Source of the DNA: an uncultured Pseudomonadota bacterium
GTDB lineage: Bacteria > Pseudomonadota > Alphaproteobacteria > RF32 > CAG-239
Assembly: GCA_902761535.1 (NCBI GenBank)
Contig: CACWKS010000001.1
Span: forward strand, 35,682 to 99,681
Reading direction: 5' to 3'
Length of the DNA: 64,000 nucleotides
In this document: positions 26,947-36,096 of the stretch, piece after piece
Position numbering within the stretch: the first letter of the stretch is position 1
How the letters are laid out: every line of letters begins with the position of its first letter
Notes under the pieces: model-generated
Database searches by the model: none
Told to the model about the DNA's origin: nothing
Seen by the model: the letters and a program-made list of their open reading frames with translations, nothing else
Program-made: the position numbers and the translations under genes

Positions 26947-29175
26947 ATGGCTGCTAAAGAAGGTGAGGAATGGAAAGAATATAACAGTGCGGTACGCTGG
27001 ATGTGTATAACCGCCATAATTGTCGTTTCTCTTACGATTATACTTTTCATAACGGCATTACCTTTGGCTTATTTGGTGGGAAACGGCATATCTAAGGAAA
27101 CTTTTGCCGACATATCAAAATTCTTTTCACTTATCATTCATCGCAACGGCTTTTTATACAATCGTTATTGGATTTGGGCCAAACAACTGTTTAACTATCA
27201 TGGTCCGTTTTCTCTGAGCTTATGGATTCCGACCTTACCGTTTTTAACTTTGCCGATAGGCTTAATCGCCGGAATGGTCCTAAACCCTTACAAATTTCAA
27301 TCCAACGTTCATGGTTCTGCTCGTCTTGCTACCGAAAATGATATTCGCAAAATGCCGTTACTCGGATTTGACGGTTTCTGCCAAGTTGTCGGCAAATTCA
27401 ACGGCAAAATGTTATTACTGAAAGAAACTTTATCAACCTTATGTTGCGCTCCTCCGGGTACCGGTAAAACTGCCGGAGTGGTTATTCCGACTATTTTTCA
27501 CTCGCCCAAACTGAGTATTATCGTCAACGACCCTAAACCGGAATTATGTTATTCCACTTCCGGTGCTCGTGCCAAAGTCGGCCCCGTTTTCATTATCAAT
27601 TGGGGTATGGAAGATGAGCCCGAAAAAGGCATTTATTACCCGTCATGGAATCCGCTTTCCCCGACTGCCATTCCCGCCCCCGGACCGGCTCGTGATATGT
27701 ATGTCGATTCTATGTGTAAGGTTTTGGTCGAAGATCCTAAAGGTAATGCTGATCCTCACTGGTCAAACACCGGTCGTGCCGCCCTTACCGGTTTTATCAA
27801 TTTTATCGTTTGCAAATGTGAAAAAGCTCGCGCCAATGACTATTTTATCGGTCGTATTTATGAAGGCAAACTTGATGAAGCTGATAAAAAGACACTTGAA
27901 AATCACTATATGGAGATGAACGATCCGCAAGCCGCCCGCGCCTTGCAAAACTTACGTGAAGGATCACTCAATATTGACAATTATGTTCCGATTGGTTCAT
28001 GGGCCTTACTCCCTGAACGTTGGATTGGGCACGAAGCTTGTATTGCCATGATTTTGGAATGGATTACCGAAGCTCAAATCAAGCAATCCCAAGACATCAA
28101 ACGGCGCATGGACGAAGGTGATCAAATGGCTGCTATGGCTGACCCCATGCGCGACCTTTTGGAAGAAGCTATTGAAGAAGCACGTAAATTCGGCTATTCT
28201 CAACGTGCTATCATCGAATTGAGCCAACTCAGCTCCATGCCGGATAAAGAACGCGGTTCGGTTATGTCAACCGCATTTGCCGGAATCGGTATATTCAAAA
28301 ACGCTGCCGTAGTTGCACGCACAAGTTTTTCTGATTTAACCTTTAAGGATTTGCGTGGCATGAAAGATCCTGTTACCGGTGAAATGAAACCTATCTCGGT
28401 TTACCTGTCGGTAAACCAAGTTGATGCTCGTGCCCTAAGCGTTATTTCCGGCATTTTCATCGACTTAATGTCATCATACCTTATCGCCAATCCGCCCAAC
28501 TTTGTTAATTCTACCGATGGTAAAATGGGACCTTATTCTGCATTGTTTGTCTTGGACGAGTTCCCGACCATGCCTAAACTGAAAGCCGTTATTGACGGAC
28601 CGGCAGTCGGACGTGGTCAAAAGGTATCATATTTATTAATCGGTCAAGATTTAGGACAAATCTCCGGTAAATACGGCAAAGATGATTTGGAAACGGTTAT
28701 TTCTACCACCGCTTGCAAAGTAATTCTTTCGCAAAACAACGAGCAAACCGCCCAGCGTTTCTCTAAAATGATTGGCAACAAAACCGTGCAAACCACTTCA
28801 TTTTCCAAAAACGAGGGTTTATCTTTTTCCAAAGGATCTAATCCTTTTGCTAAAAACGTCAGCTATCAATTACAAGGTGTTTCGGCCGTATCTGCAACTC
28901 AACTGCTGAGTTTACCGATGTTAAAACAAGTTGTATTGATGCAAGGATCTATCGATCGCCCGATTATGGCCGATTCGCCTCGTTGGTATCTTGATTCCAA
29001 AATGAAAGCTTTGGCTAAATTGCCTCCGGCACCTAATGTCCCTGATTGGATTGTTGCTCAACGTGATGATACAAACGACGATATGCTCGCCAAACTGGGG
29101 ATAGATTACGATCCTAATGCGGACGAAAGTCAATACGAAGAATTTGAAAATGAGGAAAATGAACAAGCACAATAA
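26947..29175 (+). CDS. VirD4/TraG-type type IV secretion coupling ATPase
   Basis: A 742-residue coupling protein of the type that brings DNA or protein substrates to type IV secretion channels at the inner membrane. Two N-terminal transmembrane segments (about 17-45 and 88-110) precede GSARLATENDIRKM, a hallmark of TraG/VirD4. Walker A is PPGTGKTAG (169-177), Walker B is LFVLDEFPTM near 535, and TTACKVILSQNN matches the RecA-like core. VYLSVNQVDARAL and GRGQKVSYLLIGQDLGQI also fit. The C-terminal tail is acidic (DESQYEEFENEENEQAQ). No VirB or Tra pore genes are in the window. It ends inside a bidirectional terminator. Confidence 0.88.
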   Translation: MAAKEGEEWKEYNSAVRWMCITAIIVVSLTIILFITALPLAYLVGNGISKETFADISKFFSLIIHRNGFLYNRYWIWAKQLFNYHGPFSLSLWIPTLPFLTLPIGLIAGMVLNPYKFQSNVHGSARLATENDIRKMPLLGFDGFCQVVGKFNGKMLLLKETLSTLCCAPPGTGKTAGVVIPTIFHSPKLSIIVNDPKPELCYSTSGARAKVGPVFIINWGMEDEPEKGIYYPSWNPLSPTAIPAPGPARDMYVDSMCKVLVEDPKGNADPHWSNTGRAALTGFINFIVCKCEKARANDYFIGRIYEGKLDEADKKTLENHYMEMNDPQAARALQNLREGSLNIDNYVPIGSWALLPERWIGHEACIAMILEWITEAQIKQSQDIKRRMDEGDQMAAMADPMRDLLEEAIEEARKFGYSQRAIIELSQLSSMPDKERGSVMSTAFAGIGIFKNAAVVARTSFSDLTFKDLRGMKDPVTGEMKPISVYLSVNQVDARALSVISGIFIDLMSSYLIANPPNFVNSTDGKMGPYSALFVLDEFPTMPKLKAVIDGPAVGRGQKVSYLLIGQDLGQISGKYGKDDLETVISTTACKVILSQNNEQTAQRFSKMIGNKTVQTTSFSKNEGLSFSKGSNPFAKNVSYQLQGVSAVSATQLLSLPMLKQVVLMQGSIDRPIMADSPRWYLDSKMKALAKLPPAPNVPDWIVAQRDDTNDDMLAKLGIDYDPNADESQYEEFENEENEQAQ

Positions 29176-29190
29176 TTTTTATTGTGCTTG
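29164..29190. terminator. Terminator built into the 3' ends of two convergent genes
   Basis: A perfect 12-bp stem CAAGCACAATAA / TTATTGTGCTTG with a 3-nt loop, followed by ATTTTTAT. It contains the stop codons of both the coupling ATPase and yacG, so both proteins end in Gln-Ala-Gln. Confidence 0.85.
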
Positions 29191-29370
29191 ATTTTTATCG
29201 TCTTTGTTAACTTCAGATAACTCGGCTAAATCATCCTCATCAATTTCCTGTGCTTCAAAGGAATATTTTTCATTAAACCAATTTCCCAAATCTATATCTG
29301 CACATCGCTTGGAACAAAAGGGACGATATTTCATATCCTCAAATTCTTTTTTACAAATTGGACATTTCAT
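29179..29370 (-). CDS. yacG: DNA gyrase inhibitor YacG, zinc-finger protein
   Basis: A 63-residue zinc protein. C3-P-I-C6 and C19-x3-C23 are the four ligands, followed by the family motif [12 protein letters not shown]. YacG binds GyrB and inhibits gyrase in E. coli. The acidic tail ([10 protein letters not shown]) is common in alphaproteobacteria. Its start overlaps the rng stop by 4 bases, in the usual maf-rng-yacG order. Confidence 0.92.
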   Translation of the reverse strand: MKCPICKKEFEDMKYRPFCSKRCADIDLGNWFNEKYSFEAQEIDEDDLAELSEVNKDDKNQAQ

Positions 29371-30518
29371 CGTTCAACCTTTCCCAAACCCTGACAAACT
29401 TCACATTCTTTCATCAATATTGCACTCAACGAAGGACGACGGCGACTACGCAACACTTCAACATTTCCTCCTCGTGTCAAACCCAACACCCGTGATTTGG
29501 CAAAGTCTCCACGCAACCCTTGCTCCAATATATCCATTGTGTTTTTCAAAAATTTAAACTCGGCAAAACCGGCAAAATCAATCACTATTTTACCGGACAG
29601 ATTACGTAAAATAATTTGTTTGGCAATCTCTGTTGCAGCTTCATTATTCAAACGTCCTAAACTGCCTTGTTCCAAACTATTACCGCTGTCTACATCAATT
29701 GCTGTTAATGCTTTTGTTTCTTCAATAAATATTCTTCCGCCGCCGGGTAATTTAACTTCCCTTTGCAAAGCCGCTTCTATTTGCTCATCTATACCATAAG
29801 TCTTAAACGGATCAACATCATACTCAACATCAATACTGTTTTGCCACTCCTGCTCGGTAATATGATTATTTACCACCAATTTAGTCAATGCGGATTTATT
29901 CCGCATAATCATTTCTTCCAAACCGCAATCTTTTGCAAACAATAACATCGGGGCTTTAGTATTTTTTGCCTTTTCCATAATACCGGCAAACAAATTTTTC
30001 AGTTCTGTAATTTCCTTACTTATATCATCATTTCCGGCATCTGCTGCATTAGTACGTACAATCCAACCGCCCTCTTCTCCGGTTTGTTTATCGACTAAAT
30101 TATATAAACTTTCACACTTTTCATCATTTGTAATTCTTTGCGAAATATCAACTCCGCTTCCATACGGACAAAACACCAAATTATTGCCTGCCAATTGTAA
30201 AAATCTTGCACCTTTAGCACTTTTCTCCGCATGAGCTTCTTGCACAATCTGAAGCACAATATCCTGTCCTTCGCTGGCATCCAAATCTTCCAGCTCTTTT
30301 TCTTGGGCATTAATAAATACTTCGCCGTTACCAATATTAACAAAATAACTCTTTTTACCATTGGCTGTAGCAATTTTTTTTACTATTCTTCCTAAATAAA
30401 TATTGCCCTCATTAACCTTATTTTCATCATAAAAAATCACCTCACGCAAAATTCCTTTTTGCAATCCGGCAATTTTTTTCAAACCATTTTTTTCTTCGCA
30501 AACAATAACATCTGACAT
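29367..30518 (-). CDS. rng: Ribonuclease G/E family endoribonuclease
   Basis: An RNase E/G catalytic region of 383 residues, acting in rRNA maturation and mRNA decay. The N-terminal S1-like domain ([28 protein letters not shown]) is followed by the catalytic aspartates in [10 protein letters not shown] and IVIDFAGF. The Zn-link-type CEVCQGLG closes the protein. Its length and lack of a long C-terminal scaffold identify it as RNase G-like. The ATG at 30518 lies one base after the maf stop with GGAG nine bases upstream; a GTG six codons earlier overlaps maf. Confidence 0.9.
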   Translation of the reverse strand: MSDVIVCEEKNGLKKIAGLQKGILREVIFYDENKVNEGNIYLGRIVKKIATANGKKSYFVNIGNGEVFINAQEKELEDLDASEGQDIVLQIVQEAHAEKSAKGARFLQLAGNNLVFCPYGSGVDISQRITNDEKCESLYNLVDKQTGEEGGWIVRTNAADAGNDDISKEITELKNLFAGIMEKAKNTKAPMLLFAKDCGLEEMIMRNKSALTKLVVNNHITEQEWQNSIDVEYDVDPFKTYGIDEQIEAALQREVKLPGGGRIFIEETKALTAIDVDSGNSLEQGSLGRLNNEAATEIAKQIILRNLSGKIVIDFAGFAEFKFLKNTMDILEQGLRGDFAKSRVLGLTRGGNVEVLRSRRRPSLSAILMKECEVCQGLGKVER

Positions 30519-30519
30519 T

Positions 30520-31089
30520 TTATTTAACTCCGGCACCTATCAATAAATTACGAGCTTCATACAACGGCAACCCGACCACTCCGCTATACGAACCGATTAA
30601 CTGCTCCACAAAACCTCCCATAAGTCCTTCTATACGATACCCAGCACATCCTTGCCATTCGTGAGAGGCAACATATTCATCAATTTCTTTTTGAGATAAT
30701 CTCTTCATTTTTATCTTATTAACATTTAAGCGCAAAGCCGTCTTACCTGCACTGTCAATCACGCATACCCCGGTCAAAACTCTGTGCGTCCTGCCGGAAA
30801 GCATAGTCATAACTTCTCGCTGTTCATCATCTGACTTGGCCTTTTGAATTATGCGTCTGCCGACCACAATTACCGTATCCGACGCCAATACAACCCTTTT
30901 AGGATTATTTTTTGCAACATTCAATGCCTTTTCTCGTGCCATTCTTTTAACATATTGACTGGGTCGTTCCCCTTTGGCCGGAGTTTCATCAATATCAGCA
31001 GGCATAATATCTCGCGGTTCATATCCAATCTGCAACAACAAATTTTTTCGTTGCGGCGATTGTGAAGCCAAAATAAAATCTTTTATCAT
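30520..31089 (-). CDS. maf: Maf-family nucleotide pyrophosphatase
   Basis: 189 residues. House-cleaning nucleoside triphosphate pyrophosphatase of the Maf/YhdE family. It has ILASQSPQRKNLL (residues 6-18), where relatives usually show a SxSPRR signature; here the first Arg is Gln. Also present are the DIDETPAKGERP stretch, the catalytic ASDTVIVV near 68-75, the SGRTHRVLTGV motif, and GCAGYRIEGLMGGFVEQLIGSYSGVVGLPL. It lies immediately upstream of rng. The base specificity (dTTP/UTP or modified bases) is not deduced here. Confidence 0.9.
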   Translation of the reverse strand: MIKDFILASQSPQRKNLLLQIGYEPRDIMPADIDETPAKGERPSQYVKRMAREKALNVAKNNPKRVVLASDTVIVVGRRIIQKAKSDDEQREVMTMLSGRTHRVLTGVCVIDSAGKTALRLNVNKIKMKRLSQKEIDEYVASHEWQGCAGYRIEGLMGGFVEQLIGSYSGVVGLPLYEARNLLIGAGVK

Positions 31090-31110
31090 AGCTGTTCCAT
31101 TTAAAATAAA

Positions 31111-31139
31111 AAAGGGCTCAGTTTGACAACCAAACCCTT
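31111..31139 (-). terminator. Possible terminator between dksA and maf
   Basis: On the minus strand AAGGG-TTTG and CAAA-(bulge)-CCCTT pair around a short loop and are followed by a run of T. The 5-nt bulge makes this weaker than the other terminators here. Confidence 0.45.
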
Positions 31140-31145
31140 AATCTT

Positions 31146-31580
31146 CTAGCTTGCAAAAGCATCATCGTCATAAGTTTTTTCCATACGCTCATGACGCTCC
31201 TGAGCTTCAATCGATAAAGTAGTTACCGGTCTTGCTTCCAAACGCTCTATTCCGATAGGTTCGCCGGTCTCTTCACAATACCCATACGACCCATCTTCTA
31301 TTCTACGTAAGGCATCATCAATTTTAGAAATTAATTTACGAATTCTGTCACGTGTACGCAACTCCAATGCCTTATCCGTCTCCAACGAAGCTCTGTCAAT
31401 CTCATCCGGTTGATTCAATCCGCCCTGTTTTAATTCATCAAGTGTATCCATAGATTGATCAATCAGCGACTTTTTCCAATTTAACAACTTCTGGCGAAAA
31501 TACTCCAGCTGAAATTCATTCATATAATCTTCTTTCTTCGAAGGCTTATAATCAGGGGGCAACACAACTACGTTTTCCAT
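31146..31580 (-). CDS. dksA: RNA polymerase-binding transcription factor DksA
   Basis: 144 residues, coiled-coil secondary-channel factor that tunes rRNA and amino-acid promoters with ppGpp. The coiled coil (about 20-105) carries ASLETDKALELRTRDR. The C-terminal region GYCEETGEPIGIERLEARPVTTLSIEAQERHE is the alphaproteobacterial version, in which only one cysteine of the C4 zinc site remains. The start is preceded by GGAG at nine bases. It lies upstream of maf-rng-yacG, separated by a weak hairpin. Confidence 0.92.
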   Translation of the reverse strand: MENVVVLPPDYKPSKKEDYMNEFQLEYFRQKLLNWKKSLIDQSMDTLDELKQGGLNQPDEIDRASLETDKALELRTRDRIRKLISKIDDALRRIEDGSYGYCEETGEPIGIERLEARPVTTLSIEAQERHERMEKTYDDDAFAS

Positions 31581-31688
31581 GAGCTAACTCCTATAATCAG
31601 TCAATTTTATTCAAGATATACCAACTAAATAATTTTTCAAGCAAAATAACTTTTTTTCCTCGAAAATCTAAATGGTTAATCACTACAG

Positions 31689-34124
31689 TTATTTACCTAA
31701 GCACCCCTTTGTTTCACGAGCATAACGAGCATAACATTTGTAAAAATGCTCCAAACTCTGTTGCACTTCATAATTGACTGTTTTTTTAGGATAAACCCCA
31801 TGTTTATTAACTGTTCCTGCTTTAACTCCGGTCAAAATTTCAATTCCGTCATCTACCGTATCAACAGCATAAATATTGAATTTTCCTTCTTCAACAGCCT
31901 GAACCACATCTTCACGCAACATCAAATCTGCCACATTTGTTCTGGGAATTATTACCCCATGTTCACCTGTCAATCCCTGATGCTGACATACATCAAAAAA
32001 TCCTTCAATTTTTTCATTTACCCCGCCGATCGGCTGTATTTCACCGAATTGGTTAATTGAACCGGTAACCGCAATATTTTGTTTAATCGGAATTCCGGTA
32101 ATGGCCGAAATCAAACAATAATACTCTGTTGACGACGCACTATCACCATCAACCCCACCGTAAGACTGTTCAAAAACTATTGATGCACTTAAAGACAGCG
32201 GACAATATTTAGCAAATCGATTCGCTAACAAACTTTCCAAAATCAGCACACCTTTACTGTGTATCGGCCCGCTCATCTCTACTTCACGTTCAATATTAAC
32301 AAATTCGCCTTTGCCTATTCTCACCTGAGCCGTAATGCGAGAGGGCTTACCGAAACTGTAACGCGAAAAATTATAAACAACCAATCCGTTAATTTGTCCG
32401 ACTTTTCTCCCCTTCACATCAATCAGAATTGTACCCTTGTCAATCTGTTCCAACATCATTTCTTTAATGCGACCATTACGATACAATTTTGCATTTATTG
32501 CCTGATCTATATGATTCTTACCGATATGATTTGATTTAGATTTTCTTGCCCAATAATCGGCTTCTCGCAACAAATCGCCTATCGATGCTATATGAGCGGT
32601 AAGTTTTTCCGAGCTTTCAGCTAATCTTGAAGCATATTCAATAACTTTTGCTACTGCTTGTTTATTAAGTGATCTCAATTTCTTTTTCTTTGATAACGAA
32701 CCGATTAACTTAGCATACTCCACCTCATTTTCTTTAGTTCTATCCATCAAAATATCAAAATCTGCTTCAACTTTGAAAAAGTCCAAAAATTCCGGATCTC
32801 TTTCACTTAATAACTCATACAATTCGGCATCACCCGTCAATATAATCTTGACATCCAACGGTATTGGCTGAGGATCTAATGAAATAGTAGTAAAAGAAGT
32901 CTCTTCGCTAGGAGCCTCAATTTTTATTTGTTTTGAAGCAATTGCCCGTTTTAACGATTCCCAAGCAAACGGCTGCAACAACAATTTTCGTGCATCAACC
33001 AGTAAAAATCCTCCGTTTGCCTCATGCAAAGCACCTGCCTTAATTAAGGTAAAATCAGTTAACAACGCACCATATTGCTGTATTCTCTCAACTTTTCCCA
33101 CCAAATTTCCTTGTGTAGGATGATCCAAATGAATAATCGGAGCACCTGAATCCGGCTCGTTTTTGACAATTACATTAACCTTAAACTTTGCATATTTATC
33201 TTCTTCCGGTTGTTTCATTCTCGACAACAAGGCCGACAAAGGATCTTCTCCTTCAGCCGAAACATTGCTTTCAGCTTCAGGCAAAAACTCATCTCCGTTA
33301 TCTAAAATATATTTTTGAATTTGTCTTAAAAACTCATTAGCTTGTCGATGTCCTTTATATTTTGCATGCAACTCATCAATCGGGCCTTTAACTGTTTCCT
33401 TCAAAAACTTGGTTCTTAAATTATTAATCTCATCACGTTGTTTATCTTCCCAAGCCGGTAAATCTTGCGCCGAATTTTCAATTTCGGCCTGCATTTGATT
33501 CAAATCTTCAATCAGCTGTTTTTTCTCTTCTTCCGGCAAACTGTCAAAAGCTTCCGGACTCAACACCTCACCGTTCTTTACCGGAGCAACAACCAATCCG
33601 ACCGGCATATGCAATAAGGATACACTTTTGCCTTTAGCTTTCTTCTGCAGCATTTTAATATATTTTTCTTTTGACTGCTTAAATTTTTCTTTAATAATAT
33701 TAACACCGGCATTGTATTCTTCACTTTCACAAATAGCCGAAATCGAAGCTGACAAATTTTCAATTAATTTATCAATATCTTTAGCAAAATCAGTCGCCGT
33801 TCCAGCCGGAAAAGATAATGCCAAAGGCTTATAAGGCTCATCAAAATTATAAACATAAGCCCAATCATCAGGAGTTTTACGCTGTTTTGCCTCTTGTGCC
33901 AAAACTCTTTTAACCAAAGAACTTTTTCCTGTACCCTCCGGTCCCAAACAAAACAAATTATACCCTTTTGATTGAATATTCACACCTAATTCCACCGCGG
34001 CTAATGCTCTGTTCTGCCCTAAAGAAGACAAACGTTCTTCCAATTCGGCAGTTGATACAAAAGAAAACTTTTGCGGATCACACTTTTTATAAAGTTGGCT
34101 TGGTTTTAATTTTGTTATGGTCAT
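31689..34124 (-). CDS. Lon-like ATP-dependent protease (LonB/YcbZ-type)
   Basis: 811 residues. An AAA+ protease of the Lon family without the classical LAN domain. Walker A is GPEGTGKSS (61-69). A long helical insertion (about 140-330) follows, then a Walker B-like segment GGFLLVDARKLL. The C-terminal S16 protease domain has the catalytic Ser in VDGDSASST near residue 660 and the catalytic Lys in GGVNEKIEGF near 703. Relatives are often annotated simply as AAA family ATPase. It may handle damaged or regulatory proteins; substrates are unknown. It is a single-gene unit divergent from a TPR gene. Confidence 0.87.
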   Translation of the reverse strand: MTITKLKPSQLYKKCDPQKFSFVSTAELEERLSSLGQNRALAAVELGVNIQSKGYNLFCLGPEGTGKSSLVKRVLAQEAKQRKTPDDWAYVYNFDEPYKPLALSFPAGTATDFAKDIDKLIENLSASISAICESEEYNAGVNIIKEKFKQSKEKYIKMLQKKAKGKSVSLLHMPVGLVVAPVKNGEVLSPEAFDSLPEEEKKQLIEDLNQMQAEIENSAQDLPAWEDKQRDEINNLRTKFLKETVKGPIDELHAKYKGHRQANEFLRQIQKYILDNGDEFLPEAESNVSAEGEDPLSALLSRMKQPEEDKYAKFKVNVIVKNEPDSGAPIIHLDHPTQGNLVGKVERIQQYGALLTDFTLIKAGALHEANGGFLLVDARKLLLQPFAWESLKRAIASKQIKIEAPSEETSFTTISLDPQPIPLDVKIILTGDAELYELLSERDPEFLDFFKVEADFDILMDRTKENEVEYAKLIGSLSKKKKLRSLNKQAVAKVIEYASRLAESSEKLTAHIASIGDLLREADYWARKSKSNHIGKNHIDQAINAKLYRNGRIKEMMLEQIDKGTILIDVKGRKVGQINGLVVYNFSRYSFGKPSRITAQVRIGKGEFVNIEREVEMSGPIHSKGVLILESLLANRFAKYCPLSLSASIVFEQSYGGVDGDSASSTEYYCLISAITGIPIKQNIAVTGSINQFGEIQPIGGVNEKIEGFFDVCQHQGLTGEHGVIIPRTNVADLMLREDVVQAVEEGKFNIYAVDTVDDGIEILTGVKAGTVNKHGVYPKKTVNYEVQQSLEHFYKCYARYARETKGCLGK

Positions 34125-34215
34125 AGTAAAAACCCCTATACAATAAAATCTTTTTTCGTTATTATCTTATCATAAACAATCAAAAACTAATTTTAGGTAA
34201 ATAAACTCGATTCTC

Positions 34216-35289
34216 ATGCAATATTTTATCGTTATATTTTGGTTATTGCTTACTTTAATTCCGGCACTGATATTTATCTGTCGAGCCGTTTCCTTTCGCC
34301 GAAACTTTATACTCAAAACTATTACAGATATGGCTATTAACCAAAAACTTTTTTCCACTCTCACTTTACAAAAAGTGACATCTTATATATTTAAACAATC
34401 TTCTCCGTTAAAAAAACAATTGATCCAAGATATTTTACAAAAAAATATATCCTCTTTGCAAAAACATCTTCACGATCCCGATTTAAAAAAACAATTTCGT
34501 TTGCTGTTTCAAAATAAAAATACTTTTCCTAAAAATTCTTCTCCGTTGTATGCATTGTTATCGGCTAATGCTTTTATCAACGAACATCAATATGATAAAG
34601 CATATCAAATTCTCTCTCAAATTAATCAAAACAAACCGTCTTCCGCTTTAGCCGGCTTATATCTTTTAACCGAAGCAAAACTGGCTTATCTGGAAGGTGA
34701 TTTACTGAATTCGTCATCTTGGATTAATCAAGCTGTTCCTTTGTTTAAGAAAAATAAAATGTTTTACGAGGTAGCCGAAGCTTATCTCCTTTTAGGAAAA
34801 ATTTATCAAAGTGCCGACTTTCAAGATAGCGCCGAACTGATATTCCGAGATGCTCTTAAAATATTTGAAAAACTGCATTGTTATGATGGTTGTACACAAA
34901 CTCTTTGCTCTTTAGGCATTATCACAGCATCACAACAACGTTGGGAAGAAGCACGCCAATTCTTTAATAAAGCTACCCAATTTTCCCTTAAACTAACGAA
35001 TACTTCTCTGTTTACAAAAATCCAATGTTACCAAGCTTTATTGGATGTATGCTTAAACAATCATCATAATGCCTTGTCCATTCTCAATAATATTAAAATC
35101 AATAACAACGATATCGAAATACTCGCTTTATACAATGATATATACGCCCAAACTCATTTTGCTCTCCAAAATTATCCCTTTGCTCACCAATTTGCCGTTA
35201 AAGCACATCAACTGTATACTGCCTGCAACTATCAACAATCAGCCCGAGAAATATCGTTACTAATAAATAAAATCGAAAATATCAAATAA
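34216..35289 (+). CDS. Membrane-anchored TPR protein
   Basis: 357 residues. An N-terminal transmembrane helix (2-24) followed by a helical region with TPR-like repeats from about 110 to 350, for example AEAYLLLGKIYQSADFQDSAELIFRDALKIFEKL and TLCSLGIITASQQRWEEARQFFNKA. No enzymatic motif. It is divergent from the Lon-like gene across 91 bp and converges with a membrane gene. Probably a scaffold for an inner-membrane complex; partners are unknown. Confidence 0.75.
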   Translation: MQYFIVIFWLLLTLIPALIFICRAVSFRRNFILKTITDMAINQKLFSTLTLQKVTSYIFKQSSPLKKQLIQDILQKNISSLQKHLHDPDLKKQFRLLFQNKNTFPKNSSPLYALLSANAFINEHQYDKAYQILSQINQNKPSSALAGLYLLTEAKLAYLEGDLLNSSSWINQAVPLFKKNKMFYEVAEAYLLLGKIYQSADFQDSAELIFRDALKIFEKLHCYDGCTQTLCSLGIITASQQRWEEARQFFNKATQFSLKLTNTSLFTKIQCYQALLDVCLNNHHNALSILNNIKINNNDIEILALYNDIYAQTHFALQNYPFAHQFAVKAHQLYTACNYQQSAREISLLINKIENIK

Positions 35290-35290
35290 A

Positions 35291-36013
35291 TTACAAAATA
35301 CTATAATCAATCACCGTTTCAATGTCAGCCTCGGATTTTGTTATACGAGCAACCCCTACATTATTATAACCTAATATATAAAAACTCGAAACCTGCAAAA
35401 ACTTATTAAAGACCAATCGATTCTTAACTGACAATCCGGAAATATCAATAAAATCTCGAAATTCTTTTGCCCATGCCGGCATCTCAAAATTACCCAAAAC
35501 GACCAATTCAACTTCTTGTTTCATTAAAAAATTATTCAAACTCTGAAAAACCAACGAACGTTTACTTTTATCCACCAAACTTAAATCTACTTTAACAACC
35601 ATGATCGGAGCCTCTTCATTAACCACCGCATATTCGGCAAATGAAGTTTGGCCCAACATTAAAACTCCTTTTGACAGAGGTTTGTTATACTTAACTATGT
35701 TATCATAACTTATATTTATCTGATAATCACCCTTTACTGTATCGGAAAAGAATATATTGGCAGACATTGCCAATAAGACATAATTAACCACCAAAACAAT
35801 TCCTAAAAACAAACTGACTACAATTTTTTTAGCAATTACGGCCCCTATAAACAATATCCAGCTTATACAGTAAAAATGAAACAAATTAAGCCCGCAAATA
35901 CTAAATTCTGAATTTAACAACAAAGCCCCTGTCACCAACGCCATAAATACCGTTGCCGATATAAAGAAAATCCTCTCACGTAATCTATATTTTTTCTGAC
36001 TAAGGTAACCCAT
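35291..36013 (-). CDS. Membrane protein with a degenerate endonuclease/exonuclease/phosphatase-like tail
   Basis: 240 residues with about three N-terminal transmembrane helices (15-95). The soluble remainder contains VVLGNFEMPAWAKEFRDFIDISGLS, which recalls the GDFN-TPWS-xFRxxL-xxSGL signature of membrane-linked EEP-family proteins. GDFN is changed to GNFE and the C-terminal SDH motif is absent. It therefore looks like a shortened, inactive relative. The assignment rests on one motif and is tentative. Convergent with the TPR gene and divergent from another TPR gene. Confidence 0.5.
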   Translation of the reverse strand: MGYLSQKKYRLRERIFFISATVFMALVTGALLLNSEFSICGLNLFHFYCISWILFIGAVIAKKIVVSLFLGIVLVVNYVLLAMSANIFFSDTVKGDYQINISYDNIVKYNKPLSKGVLMLGQTSFAEYAVVNEEAPIMVVKVDLSLVDKSKRSLVFQSLNNFLMKQEVELVVLGNFEMPAWAKEFRDFIDISGLSVKNRLVFNKFLQVSSFYILGYNNVGVARITKSEADIETVIDYSIL

Positions 36014-36096
36014 TGTTAATTTGTTTGCATTAATTTAAATTATACAATATAGTCACAGTATAAAGTAAAAAATGATTTTGTAAATGGGTTAGAATA

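Noticed and set aside
23454..29175. A complete conjugative or type IV secretion locus
   Set aside because: Only the coupling ATPase is recognisable. No VirB4, VirB6, VirB8-10 or relaxase-like sequence was seen in the window.
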